From contig NZ_JHXQ01000019.1 of NCBI RefSeq assembly GCF_000621665.1, positions 22,901 through 86,900 on the forward strand: 64,000 nucleotides of DNA, read 5' to 3'. The translations under genes and the position numbers were made by a program. The DNA is from Allorhizobium undicola ORS 992 = ATCC 700741. GTDB lineage: Bacteria; Pseudomonadota; Alphaproteobacteria; Rhizobiales; Rhizobiaceae. The notes under the pieces are model-generated. The model was given only the letters and a program-made list of their open reading frames with translations. It made no database searches and was not told where the DNA came from. The number at the start of each line of letters is the position of its first letter. Positions within the stretch are counted from its first letter, which is position 1. This document shows positions 36,817 through 47,023 of this stretch, piece after piece.

Positions 36817-38484
36817 TCATGCGGCCCGGCGCTGGGGCGCCGCCGGCGCCTGATCAATGGTGAAGGTTCCCACCAGCTGGAAAAGGCCCTCGGCTTCCTG
36901 CGAAAGCGCATGTGTTGCTGCCGTCGTCTCTTCCACCATGGCGGCGTTGCGCTGCGTGCCCTGATCAATCAGGTTGATGGAGCTGGTAATCTCGCCAAGG
37001 GCGCCGGATTGTTCCTGCGTGCCCTGCACGAGGGCTGCGACATTGGCGCTGAGTTCAACAACATCGTTGACGATCTTGTCCAGCGCCTCGCCGGTGGCAG
37101 CCACGAGATGCACGCCTCTTTCCACCTGGGAGGTGGAGGTGCTGATAAGGCCGCGAATTTCCTTGGCGGCATTGCCGGAGCGTTGCGCCAGTTCGCGCAC
37201 TTCCTGCGCCACCACGGCAAATCCCTTGCCCGCCTCGCCCGCGCGGGCAGCCTCCACCCCGGCATTGAGGGCCAGAAGATTGGTCTGGAAGGCAATCTCG
37301 TCTATGACCCCCAGAATGGTGGAAATCTTGCGAGAGGATTGCTCGATCTCATCCATGGCAGCGACCGTATTGCTCACCACCTCGCCGGATTTCTCGGCAT
37401 TGTCACGGGTCTGCTCCACGAGCTTACCCATATTCTGTGTGCGTTTGGCCGCTTCCCGCACCGTGGTCGTCACTTCCTCCAGCGCGGCAGCCGCCTCCTC
37501 TATCGAAGCCGCCTGCTGTTCGGTGCGCTGGGCAAGATCAGCCGCAGCCGACGCGATTTCGCGAGTGTTGGAAGAGATGGAACAGGCACTGTCCGAAACA
37601 TTGGCCAGCGTATCGTTCAGCTTGGCCAGCGCCAGATTGAAATTCTTGCGGAGCGCTTCCATTGTGGGAACGAAAGGCTGGTTCAGCGTCTGCGTCAGAT
37701 CGCCATGCTCAAGTGCGGAAATGGAGCGGCCGAGCTGGTCGATTGCCACCATGCGGCTGGTGACATCGGTGGCGAATTTTACCACCTTCACCACCGTCCC
37801 GTTCGTGTCGAGAATCGGATTATAGGAGGCCTGGATCCAGAGGTCGCGGCCATCCTTGGTGAGGCGGCGAAACTCGTCGGCCAGAAACTCCCCCGCCGCA
37901 AGCCGCCGCCAGAACTGCGCATAGTCCGGCGATGATGCATAAGTTGCGTCGCAGAACATGCGGTGGTGCCGGCCGACAATCTCATCCAGCCGATAGCCGG
38001 TCGCCTTGCAGAAGTTTTCGTTTGCCGTCAAAATCGTGCCATCGGGCCGAAATTCGATAACCGCCTGCGAGCGGGAGATGGCGGCAAGCCATGCTTCATT
38101 CTCGCGGCTACGCAGCACATTTTCGGTAATGTCCACCGCATATTTGACGATTTTGTAGGGCTTGCCGCCCCGAAAAACCGGATTATATGAAGCTTCAATC
38201 CAGACGTCACGCCCGCCCTTGCCCTTGCGCATGAATTGTGACCGCTGAAAATGCCCGGCTCGCAGATCATTCCAAAAGGTCTTATAGTCAGCACTGCCCG
38301 CATAGTCGGGATCTACAAGCATACTGTGATGATGACCTTTCAGCTCCGCAAGGGAATAGCCGATGACATTACAAAATGTTTCGTTTGCATTGAGGATGGT
38401 GCCATCCAAAGCGAACTCGATAACGGCCTGGGACCGCCTGAGCGCCTCCGTTTCAGCCATTGCATCCCGAACCGAACCAAACAT
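36817..38484 (-). CDS. Soluble methyl-accepting chemotaxis protein with two PAS domains
   Basis: 555 residues, no membrane segment. Two PAS domains (about 10-125 and 130-250, with NETFCNVIGYS and NENFCKATGYR) and a methyl-accepting domain with the conserved tip [20 protein letters not shown]. Same architecture as the receptor at 14629-16374, so the two are paralogues. I chose MFGSVRDAMAETEALRRS at 38484; the longer frame overlaps the divergent regulator. It starts 133 bases from a CarH-like regulator on the other strand, which suggests joint control. Confidence 0.9.
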   Translation of the reverse strand: MFGSVRDAMAETEALRRSQAVIEFALDGTILNANETFCNVIGYSLAELKGHHHSMLVDPDYAGSADYKTFWNDLRAGHFQRSQFMRKGKGGRDVWIEASYNPVFRGGKPYKIVKYAVDITENVLRSRENEAWLAAISRSQAVIEFRPDGTILTANENFCKATGYRLDEIVGRHHRMFCDATYASSPDYAQFWRRLAAGEFLADEFRRLTKDGRDLWIQASYNPILDTNGTVVKVVKFATDVTSRMVAIDQLGRSISALEHGDLTQTLNQPFVPTMEALRKNFNLALAKLNDTLANVSDSACSISSNTREIASAAADLAQRTEQQAASIEEAAAALEEVTTTVREAAKRTQNMGKLVEQTRDNAEKSGEVVSNTVAAMDEIEQSSRKISTILGVIDEIAFQTNLLALNAGVEAARAGEAGKGFAVVAQEVRELAQRSGNAAKEIRGLISTSTSQVERGVHLVAATGEALDKIVNDVVELSANVAALVQGTQEQSGALGEITSSINLIDQGTQRNAAMVEETTAATHALSQEAEGLFQLVGTFTIDQAPAAPQRRAA

Positions 38485-38617
38485 CACGATCAACCTTTCA
38501 TGCCCCGGAGATGCGAGCCGCCCAAGCCCTACATCTAATTGAGCATCATCAAATAAAGTTATTAAGCTAAGGCAAATATCGTGGTGAAATACCACCTGAA
38601 GCTGAGGAATTTTTCGG

Positions 38618-39526
38618 GTGAAACATAAAAAATCCATTAATGAGGAAGGGGCATATTTCACACTCTCTGCTGTTTCGGCAGAAACGGGGCTTAGCAAACT
38701 TCTGCTGCACGCCTGGGAGCGGCGCTATGAAGCCGTTACGCCACAGCGCACGCAAACCGGCCGGAGGCTTTACACCGCAGCGCAGGTCGAAAGACTTAAA
38801 CTCCTGAAAGAATGTACTGATTTCGGCCTCAGGATCAGCGCCATCGTGCACGTCCCCGACGATGAACTGCGAAGATTGATGCTCCGCCATCAGGACAGGC
38901 TAAGGCTTGCTCCCTTTCTCGAACAGCTAAATACCCTGGATTCCACCGGGTTCGAAGCCTTGCTGCGACAGGAACTGCAAGCACGCGGAATGCGGGAATT
39001 TTGCGGGGGCTTTGTGCTTGATCTGTTACACGAGGTGGGCCAATTATGGTCTGACGGCAAGCTCTCCGTGGCCGGTGAGCACATGGCATCGGCGCATATT
39101 CGCTCCCTGCTTGGCGAGTTCCTGACCCAGCCCGTGCCGCTGCGCTCGCAAACCCTGTTTCTTTTTGCCACGCTTTCCGAAGAAGCACATGAACTTGGCG
39201 CCCTTCTGGCGGCCGTCATGGCGCATCTCAATGGATTTCGCGTGCTCTATCTGGGGCCGGGCCTGCCAAATGACGAGATTGCCGCGGCAGCGCTCACCTC
39301 AGGCGCCCGGCTTGTCTGCCTGAGCAGCCTGATCCGCCGCGGCGCCCAAAGCCGCAAACGCATTGAAAATCTCAGGGAAATCCTGCCGCGCCATACCGAG
39401 CTATGGCTTGGAGGCCCAGGCTTTGCCGACCTCTCACCTCTCGCAGGAACCCGGCATATTGCTGACCTCTACGAGTTCGAAACAATAGCACGGCTACGTT
39501 TCAGCGCTATCGAACATAAAAGATAA
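38618..39526 (+). CDS. MerR-type regulator with B12-binding domain (CarH/LitR-like)
   Basis: 302 residues. N-terminal MerR helix-turn-helix (YFTLSAVSAETGLSKLLLHA, WERRYEAVTPQRT, GRRLYTAAQVERLKLL). Helical cap LWSDGKLSVAGEHMASAHIR keeps the W-x9-EH motif that defines CarH-type cobalamin photoreceptors. The Rossmann part has SEEAHELGALLAAVMAHLNG, an E-x-H-x-x-G match to the lower-ligand motif, then FRVLYLGPGLP and ELWLGGPGF. Predicted to bind adenosylcobalamin and release DNA in light (inference). Start is GTG at 38618. Divergent from a chemoreceptor. Confidence 0.86.
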   Translation: MKHKKSINEEGAYFTLSAVSAETGLSKLLLHAWERRYEAVTPQRTQTGRRLYTAAQVERLKLLKECTDFGLRISAIVHVPDDELRRLMLRHQDRLRLAPFLEQLNTLDSTGFEALLRQELQARGMREFCGGFVLDLLHEVGQLWSDGKLSVAGEHMASAHIRSLLGEFLTQPVPLRSQTLFLFATLSEEAHELGALLAAVMAHLNGFRVLYLGPGLPNDEIAAAALTSGARLVCLSSLIRRGAQSRKRIENLREILPRHTELWLGGPGFADLSPLAGTRHIADLYEFETIARLRFSAIEHKR

Positions 39527-39562
39527 ACAAAAACCGGACCGGGCCTCAAGAGCCCGATCCGG
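39526..39562 (-). terminator. Rho-independent terminator of ilvC
   Basis: On the minus strand CCGGATCGGGCTCTTGAGGC then CCGGTCCGG forms a stem followed by a T-rich tail (TTTTTGTTT), about 105 bases after the ilvC stop and next to the end of the convergent B12 regulator. Confidence 0.78.
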
Positions 39563-39566
39563 CGCA

Positions 39567-39615
39567 TTTGCGGGCCTTATCGACAAGCTTGTTCTTGCCG
39601 ATCCCCCGCGATGCC
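39567..39615 (-). repeat. Partial duplicate of the ilvC 3' end
   Basis: Minus-strand codons here read [11 protein letters not shown], the same as the last codons of ilvC at 39669-39716, about 102 bases downstream. Nearly 40 of about 45 bases agree. It is followed by different codons and a stop. Confidence 0.72.
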
Positions 39616-39667
39616 AAAGGCACGCAAACAAAAAACGGGGATCGGCAGGTCTGGATCACAACTTTTA

Positions 39668-41375
<1,708 letters not shown>

Positions 41376-41445
41376 TGCCCTTCCTCCCGCGATTGCCCTG
41401 AGGCCATTCCCGATAACGCCCGCCAAGACTGGCGTTCCAAATCAT

Positions 41446-41459
41446 GTACCGTACGGTAC
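41446..41459. promoter_or_regulatory. Candidate TetR operator, site 1
   Basis: GTACCGTACGGTAC is a perfect 14-base palindrome 71 bases before the TetR start codon. Its core ACCGTACGGT matches the second site at 41612-41627. Confidence 0.6.
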
Positions 41460-41611
41460 GGTTCTGATTAATGATCCAGTGCGCTTTCGTCAACTGCTTT
41501 CTTGGAGAGGAACGGGCGCTGAGCGGGATTCTCACAAAAGCGTGTCCGTCTTATCGGGCCTCAACCGAATGCCGTTCGCAAAAATGCCGCCTTTTGCTCC
41601 AATTTCAACAT

Positions 41612-41627
41612 CGAACCGAACGGTTCG
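41612..41627. promoter_or_regulatory. Candidate TetR operator, site 2
   Basis: CGAACCG-AA-CGGTTCG is an inverted repeat with perfect 7-base arms, 33 bases before the lipoprotein start codon. Core ACCGAACGGT resembles site 1. Confidence 0.58.
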
Positions 41628-41660
41628 AATTATGCTCCCTTCCTCCCAAGGAGAATTTCC

Positions 41661-41795
41661 ATGAAAGCCATTTGCAACGCATTGCTGTTTTGTCTTGCTC
41701 TTTCAGCCCTTTCGGCCTGCACCAGCACTGGACAAAACGACGGATATGCTGGCACAAACTCCCGGCCCCACAGCCATAACCGCTATGTTCCCTGA
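41661..41795 (+). CDS. Small lipoprotein, 44 residues
   Basis: Starts MKAICNALLFCLALSALSAC: a short lipoprotein signal with lipobox LSAC at the Cys in position 20, followed by a 24-residue Gly/Asn/Ser-rich tail (TSTGQNDGYAGTNSRPHSHN then RYVP). The ribosome site AAGGAG lies 8 bases upstream. Function unknown; very small lipoproteins of this kind occur as entericidin-like or regulatory products. It lies 16 bases before the DUF4087 gene and behind a putative TetR operator. Confidence 0.72.
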   Translation: MKAICNALLFCLALSALSACTSTGQNDGYAGTNSRPHSHNRYVP

Positions 41796-41811
41796 AACCT
41801 GAAGGCCCTTC

Positions 41812-42228
41812 ATGCCAGGCTTGCCGCTGTTTTCGTCTTTGCGCACCACATATTACGGCATTGCCGTTGCGGCAGCCCTGACAGGCGCCTGCCTTGCCCC
41901 ACCCCTGTCAGCGGCAGCGGCCGAAAACCGCTGCGGCTGGATCGTCAACCCCACGCCCGGCAATTACTGGCTGGATGACGCGAAGGGCACCTGGATCATC
42001 ATGTCGCAAGGCATTCCCGATGAGCCGGAGGGCGTGGACAAGATCGGCGATCTTTCCGCCGGGGACTATGTGCGCACGAACGGCAATTACGGCTATGGCT
42101 GCACCTGCATGAACGTGGACACCGCCAATCGTGACGGCGTGGGCGTCATCACCGCCATTCACAGCGTCAAGCCATTGGCGCTGGCCCGGTGCCGCGCCGA
42201 CAAATCCCTGCCGAAACCGCAGGATTGA
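41812..42228 (+). CDS. DUF4087 secreted protein
   Basis: 138 residues with a signal peptide (AVAAALTGACLAPPLSAAAA|ENR) and the mature pattern RCGWIVNPTPGNYWLDDAKG, then YGYGCTCMNVDT with conserved cysteines, as in DUF4087. Function unknown. Probably cotranscribed with the lipoprotein gene just upstream. Confidence 0.82.
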   Translation: MPGLPLFSSLRTTYYGIAVAAALTGACLAPPLSAAAAENRCGWIVNPTPGNYWLDDAKGTWIIMSQGIPDEPEGVDKIGDLSAGDYVRTNGNYGYGCTCMNVDTANRDGVGVITAIHSVKPLALARCRADKSLPKPQD

Positions 42229-42307
42229 AGCAAGGATCTTCGCTCTAACATATTATTTTTTAAAGATAATCTTATCGATCCTCGTTTCACTCCGGTCGGA
42301 TTGTGCT

Positions 42308-42772
42308 CTATACGGCAAAATCAACCGGCACCGCGCTTCCGCTCTTCATGGTTTCCATGGAAATCGATGCGTTGACGTCGAACAATTCCAGCCGCCGCAC
42401 CAGCCTCCTATAGACCACATCGTAATGCTCCACCCGTGGCAGAACGATCTTGAGGATATAATCATAATGGCCGGTGAGGCGGTGGGCCTCGACTATCTCG
42501 GCAATATCGCCGATGGCGCGGCGAAACTGCTCGGTCCATTCATCTGTGTGATGCGCGGTTTTCACCAGCGCATAGACCGTGGTGGGCAGGCCAATCTTTT
42601 CCCGGTTCAAAACGGCAATGCGCCGCTCGATATAGCCCAATTCCTCCAGCCGCTGGATGCGCCGCGAGCAGGCCGACACTGAAAGCGCCACCTTTTCAGC
42701 CAGATCGGAGACGGGAATGGAGGCATCCCGTTGCAAAAGGTCCAGAATTTTCCGGTCACGTTCATCCAGCAC
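42308..42772 (-). CDS. Lrp/AsnC-family regulator
   Basis: 154 residues. Helix-turn-helix: LDERDRKILDLLQRDASIPV, then SDLAEKVALSVSACSRRIQR; then a RAM ligand domain with LTGHYDYILKIVLPRVEHYD. Members respond to an amino acid and form octamers. The start is GTG at 42772. It is divergent from an aspartate/glutamate-racemase-like gene and may control it (inference). Confidence 0.87.
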   Translation of the reverse strand: MLDERDRKILDLLQRDASIPVSDLAEKVALSVSACSRRIQRLEELGYIERRIAVLNREKIGLPTTVYALVKTAHHTDEWTEQFRRAIGDIAEIVEAHRLTGHYDYILKIVLPRVEHYDVVYRRLVRRLELFDVNASISMETMKSGSAVPVDFAV

Positions 42773-42944
42773 GCCGCTTATCCCCTGTCAAAATACGCCT
42801 TATCCCATAAAATTTGCGCAATAGACTCTATAGACGCTGATTTTTTGCGTGAGAAGTTCCTGTAGCCGGAAAAAACGCAAATACAAGGCGAGGTTTCCAC
42901 GACAAGATCAGCCTGACGCATAAGATTAGAAAGAGGAATTATCC

Positions 42945-43658
42945 ATGAAAACCATCGGCTTGATCGGCGGCATGAGTTTCGAGAGTTCGGCGATCTATTA
43001 TCGCCTGGTCAACGAGGCGGTCCGCGAGTCGCTGGGCGGGCTTTCTTCGGCACAGGTCATCATGCATTCGGTGAACTTCGCCGAGATTGTCGGCTATCAG
43101 ACAACGGGGCGCTGGGACCTCGCCGAAAAGGCGCTTGCGGACTGTGCTGCCGGGCTTGAGCGGGCGGGTGCAGACTGCATTCTCATCTGCACCAACACCA
43201 TGCATCTGATTGCCGACCATGTGGCGGCCAGCATTTCCGTGCCCCTCATTCATATTGTCGATGAAACCTCGGCAGCAATCAAGGCATCGGGCTATCGCCG
43301 CCCCCTGCTGCTGGCAACGCGCTACACCATGGAACACGGCTTCTACACCAATCACATGCGCGCCCTTGGTCTTGATCCGATGGTGCCGGATGCCGAGGAC
43401 CGGCAAACCGTGCATGACGTGATTTTCAAGGAACTTTGCGCTGGCCGTGTCGAGGCCGCCTCACGGGACGCCTATCTGGCCATTATCGAAAAGGCGAAGG
43501 CAAAAGGGGCGGATTGCGTCATTCTTGGCTGCACGGAAATCTGCCTGCTGCTCGATCCCGACCAGCTTTGCCTGCCGGGATTCGACTCCACCCGCATCCA
43601 TGCTCAGGCAGCCGTAACCTTCGCGCTCTCGGGCCGGCGCGAGAAAATGGTGGCCTGA
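42945..43658 (+). CDS. Aspartate/glutamate racemase-family protein
   Basis: 237 residues with MKTIGLIGGMSFESSAIYYR at the N-terminus and the two catalytic Cys motifs CILICTNTMHLIAD (about residue 85) and CVILGCTEICLLLDP (about residue 197). Close to YgeA-type amino-acid racemases; substrate not fixed. The ribosome site GAGGA precedes the ATG. Divergent from the Lrp regulator. Confidence 0.9.
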   Translation: MKTIGLIGGMSFESSAIYYRLVNEAVRESLGGLSSAQVIMHSVNFAEIVGYQTTGRWDLAEKALADCAAGLERAGADCILICTNTMHLIADHVAASISVPLIHIVDETSAAIKASGYRRPLLLATRYTMEHGFYTNHMRALGLDPMVPDAEDRQTVHDVIFKELCAGRVEAASRDAYLAIIEKAKAKGADCVILGCTEICLLLDPDQLCLPGFDSTRIHAQAAVTFALSGRREKMVA

Positions 43659-43663
43659 AGGCG

Positions 43664-44065
43664 TTATCCGCCCGCCATATCGAAACGCTTGCGGGCCTCT
43701 ACCACGGCCTCGTGATTGACAAGCGCGAAATCGATCAAAGATTGCAGGGCCTGCACCAGCGCCGCCCCCAGCGGTGTCAGGCGATATTCCACACTTGGCG
43801 GCTTGGTGGGAAAAACCTGCCGGGCCACATAGCCGTCCCGTTGCAGGTCTCGCAGGGTCTGGGTCAGCATCCGCTGTGAAATATCCGGCACGAAGCGCCG
43901 CAATTCCCCGAAACGATAGGGCTTTTGTGCAAGCGCACCGAGAAGCAGCGTGGACCATTTGTCTCCGACATGGGAGATGACGGAACGCACCGGACACACA
44001 TCCTCCAGTTCCCGTGCCTTGCCGCTTGCCCCGCCAAAGGATGCGATGTCCACCTGCTGCGTCAT
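43664..44065 (-). CDS. HxlR-family regulator
   Basis: 133 residues. [20 protein letters not shown], then [20 protein letters not shown] and [12 protein letters not shown] define the HxlR winged helix with the conserved redox-type Cys near the N-terminus. Start chosen at [10 protein letters not shown] (44065), which has AAGGA upstream; a GTG nine codons earlier is possible. Divergent from a quinone reductase, the usual target of such regulators. Confidence 0.87.
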   Translation of the reverse strand: MTQQVDIASFGGASGKARELEDVCPVRSVISHVGDKWSTLLLGALAQKPYRFGELRRFVPDISQRMLTQTLRDLQRDGYVARQVFPTKPPSVEYRLTPLGAALVQALQSLIDFALVNHEAVVEARKRFDMAGG

Positions 44066-44111
44066 GAATGCCGGTTCCTTTTTTGTTACCACGCGCGTGA
44101 AAACTGCCTTC

Positions 44112-44142
44112 TTTACATCTCATCCCAACGCGACAATGTAAA
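44112..44142. promoter_or_regulatory. Candidate HxlR operator between regulator and qorB
   Basis: TTTACAT-N17-ATGTAAA is a perfect inverted repeat in the 137-base divergent spacer. Confidence 0.5.
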
Positions 44143-44202
44143 GCTGGTCTCCAAAAGAGATCAACACGCAAACCGTGACAGTAACATGCCGAAAGGGCAG
44201 AC

Positions 44203-45078
44203 ATGACAAGACATCTCGTCACCGGAGCCTCCGGCCAGCTGGGGCAGGCCGTCATCCGGCACCTTCTGGAAACGAGCGGCGTGGCGGCCAGCGACATCGT
44301 TGCCGTCAGCCGTGACATTTCAAGACTGGAGGGGCTGAAGGCGAAAGGCATCGAAACCCGTGAAGCCGATTTTTCCGCGCCTGAGGGCCTGGCCGGAGCC
44401 TTTGCGGGCGTAGACAACGTGCTGATCATCAGCACGGACGCCATAGGCCACCGCGTGGCACAGCATCAGGCCGCCATCAATGCGGCGAAACAGGCGGGTG
44501 CGGCACGTCTTTTCTACACGTCCATGCTGGAGCCTGCCACATCGAAGGTGATTTTTGCGCCCGAACATCAGGCAACCGAAGAGGCTATCCGCGCCAGTGG
44601 CCTTGCCTTCACCATTTTCCGCAATGGCTGGTACATGGAAAATCTCTTTGCCGCCATGCAGGGCGCCTTGCCCATCGGCAGATGGTATAGCTCCGCCGCC
44701 GAAGGCCGCACCTCCTATATCGCCCGCGATGATATTGCCCGCGCCATTGCTGCCGGGCTTGCCGCACCGGAAAGCGACAACACCATCTATTCTCTCACCG
44801 GACAAGAGGCCCTCACCAATCAGGACATCGCAGCGCTGATTTCCCGCATCACCGGAAAGCCGCTCAGCCAGTTCACGGTCAGCGACGAGCAACTGGCCGA
44901 GGGGCTGAAAGCCGTTGGCCTGCCTGCCGAGGTGGTGCCGCTGCTGGTATCCTTCGACACGGCGACCCGCGCCGGCGACCTCTCGGCCATCTCCGGCGAC
45001 GTGGAGCGTCTTACCGGCACGAAGCCGCAAACGCTTGAAGCCTTTCTGGAGGCCCACAAGGAAAGGCTGGGGCGCTAG
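44203..45078 (+). CDS. qorB: NmrA-type NAD(P)H:quinone oxidoreductase (QorB-like)
   Basis: 291 residues. Rossmann motif LVTGASGQLGQAVIRHLLE, then NVLIISTDAIGHRVAQHQAA and RNGWYMENLFAAMQGALPIG are typical of the YtfG/QorB branch of atypical short-chain dehydrogenases, which reduce quinones with NADPH. Its pairing with a divergent HxlR regulator is common. The TAG stop lies at the left end of a family 2 repeat. Confidence 0.86.
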   Translation: MTRHLVTGASGQLGQAVIRHLLETSGVAASDIVAVSRDISRLEGLKAKGIETREADFSAPEGLAGAFAGVDNVLIISTDAIGHRVAQHQAAINAAKQAGAARLFYTSMLEPATSKVIFAPEHQATEEAIRASGLAFTIFRNGWYMENLFAAMQGALPIGRWYSSAAEGRTSYIARDDIARAIAAGLAAPESDNTIYSLTGQEALTNQDIAALISRITGKPLSQFTVSDEQLAEGLKAVGLPAEVVPLLVSFDTATRAGDLSAISGDVERLTGTKPQTLEAFLEAHKERLGR

Positions 45079-45180
45079 AGCATTTTCAGGAAAAGTGGAA
45101 ACCGGTTTTCCGTCCGGAAATGCGTAAAAACAAACAGTTAGAGCCTTTCACCGTTTCCCTGAAACAGTGAAAGGCTCTAA
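45075..45180. repeat. Palindromic repeat, family 2, copy 2 (overlaps qorB stop)
   Basis: CTAGAGCATTTTCAGGAAAAG, CCGTCCGGAAATGCG, then hairpin AGAGCCTTTCACCGTTTC / GAAACAGTGAAAGGCTCT. The TAG at its left end is the qorB stop codon. Confidence 0.82.
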
Positions 45181-45222
45181 ATCATCTCACGACGTTGAGC
45201 CGGGTTCCCTCCCCCGCAGAAC

Positions 45223-45981
45223 CTACACCGGCTCACCGCAGGCATGGCGGAAACGGCGAACCGTTTCCGCCATGCCGAACTCAAGCGCGTCCGCCGTCAG
45301 CCCGTGACCGATCGACACTTCCGCAAGGTAGGGAATGCGCCTTGCCAGCGCAGGAAGATTGGCAACGGTCAGGTCATGGCCGCCATTGACGCCCATGCCA
45401 AGCGCATGGGCCGCATCCGCAGTCCGGCCCAGAAGGTCAAGCTGAACCTCTGCCTTTTCCGGCGCATCGTAACATCCGCCATAAGGGCCGGTGTAAAGTT
45501 CAATTCTGTCGGCGCCGGTGGCCTTTGCCTTTTCGACAGCGCCAGCCTCGCCGTCGCCGTCGGCAAACAGCGAAACCCGCAAGCCCTTGCGCTTCAGCCG
45601 CTGCACAACGCCCCGCAACAGATCGCCATGGGCGGCAAAGTCCCAGCCGTGATCGGAGGTGGCCTGCGCGGGATCATCGGGAACCAGCGTGACCTGATCG
45701 GGCTCGATGGCTTCGCAAAGAGCCAGAAAATCCTCCCCCGGATAGCCTTCCATGTTGAATTCCGCCCCCGGAAATTCATCATCGATCAAGGCGCGCAAAA
45801 CCGGCAGATCGCTGAAGCGGATATGCCGCTGGTCCGGCCGGGGATGCACCGTCAAGCCATGGGCGCCCGCCAAAAGCGCCAGACGCCCGAAATGCCGAAC
45901 ATCCGGCCAGGGCAAATCCCGGCGGTTGCGTAACATGGCAATTGCGTTAAGATTGACGGAAAGCTTTGCAGGCATCAGCAT
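45223..45981 (-). CDS. pdxJ: Pyridoxine 5'-phosphate synthase
   Basis: 252-residue TIM-barrel enzyme that condenses 1-deoxyxylulose 5-phosphate with 3-amino-2-oxopropyl phosphate. Motifs [59 protein letters not shown] and [19 protein letters not shown] match PdxJ. A Met two codons later is an alternative start. Single gene between repeat copy 2 and the MerR-LuxR regulator. Confidence 0.94.
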   Translation of the reverse strand: MLMPAKLSVNLNAIAMLRNRRDLPWPDVRHFGRLALLAGAHGLTVHPRPDQRHIRFSDLPVLRALIDDEFPGAEFNMEGYPGEDFLALCEAIEPDQVTLVPDDPAQATSDHGWDFAAHGDLLRGVVQRLKRKGLRVSLFADGDGEAGAVEKAKATGADRIELYTGPYGGCYDAPEKAEVQLDLLGRTADAAHALGMGVNGGHDLTVANLPALARRIPYLAEVSIGHGLTADALEFGMAETVRRFRHACGEPV

Positions 45982-46291
45982 CGATCCCGGAGGTTGACGT
46001 CATGGCAGAAAGCAACTCTGCCATAACCAGGAAAATTGACTTTTTCTAATGCCTTATCCTGCCGAACACCAACAAGTTTCGCCAATCGATGGATGATATT
46101 TTCTGATACTTGAACCGCCTACACCATAAAAGAGAGTTCTATCCCCATCAAAACCGGGGGTTTGAATTTTAGTTTAATTGATGATAGCTTGATTTTCAGT
46201 AGTTTACCGCAGATCGGGGGCGATTCCTGCGGTATACATGCGTAGCAGGCTTTGCGTGAAACGGGGAACTCATCGCAACGGGAGATGCCGC

Positions 46292-46987
46292 ATGGAAGGA
46301 CAACAGCCGTCCATCCTTTCCAAGCCACATTCGGCAGCACAATTTCAATCGGGACTGGGCTTCCTGCCCTCCGTTCCGCTACCGGACGACATTCCGCCCG
46401 AACCGGTGGGCATTTCGGACATGGCCAACCTGTTTGGCGTTACGCATCGCACCTTGCATTTCTACGAGGAAAAAAACCTGCTGTCCGCCAGCCGGATCGG
46501 CCTTATGCGGGTGTATTTTCACCGCGACATCGGCCGCATGGCCGTCATCAACACCTGCCGGGAAACAGGAATGCCGGTGGCCGCCATTCAGGACCTGATG
46601 GGCGAACTGGCCGAAGCCGCCAGCCAGATGGAGGCTGAGAGCCTGCTGAATGCAGCCCTCGAAGACCGAAAGCGCGAACTTGTTTCCGCGCAATCGCTGA
46701 TCATGCGGCAAATGCAGCAGATCAACGGCCTGCTGACACGGGCAGACGACAACAAGGACCAGCCGGACGTGCGCATTCCAGACCCTGCCATCGATTTCAA
46801 CGACATGGAACATCATTGCCTCAGCCTTATGGCGGAGGGTTACAGCCCGCCCCGCATATCCCGCAACATGCAACTGACGCCGGAGGCCGTGCAGACGCTG
46901 GAACAGAACATCATGCGAAAACTTAAAGCCACGAACCGCTTTCAGGCCGTTGCCAAGGCTGTGCTTCTGGGGCTTGTCGCCTCCTGA
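46292..46987 (+). CDS. Hybrid regulator: MerR head and LuxR-type C-terminal helix-turn-helix
   Basis: 231 residues. The N-terminal MerR domain (GISDMANLFGVTHRTLHFYE then EKNLLSASRIGLMRVYFHRD) is followed by a helical linker (about 105-160) and a C-terminal GerE/LuxR-like helix-turn-helix: LSLMAEGYSPPRISRNMQLT, then PEAVQTLEQNIMRKLKATNR. This two-headed layout is unusual. No ligand domain is recognised. The ATG at 46292 follows GGGAG. It stands alone before a convergent helicase gene; no target can be named. Confidence 0.8.
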   Translation: MEGQQPSILSKPHSAAQFQSGLGFLPSVPLPDDIPPEPVGISDMANLFGVTHRTLHFYEEKNLLSASRIGLMRVYFHRDIGRMAVINTCRETGMPVAAIQDLMGELAEAASQMEAESLLNAALEDRKRELVSAQSLIMRQMQQINGLLTRADDNKDQPDVRIPDPAIDFNDMEHHCLSLMAEGYSPPRISRNMQLTPEAVQTLEQNIMRKLKATNRFQAVAKAVLLGLVAS

Positions 46988-47023
46988 GAAACGCCGGAAA
47001 ACGGAAAATTCCCCCGCCCCTCT

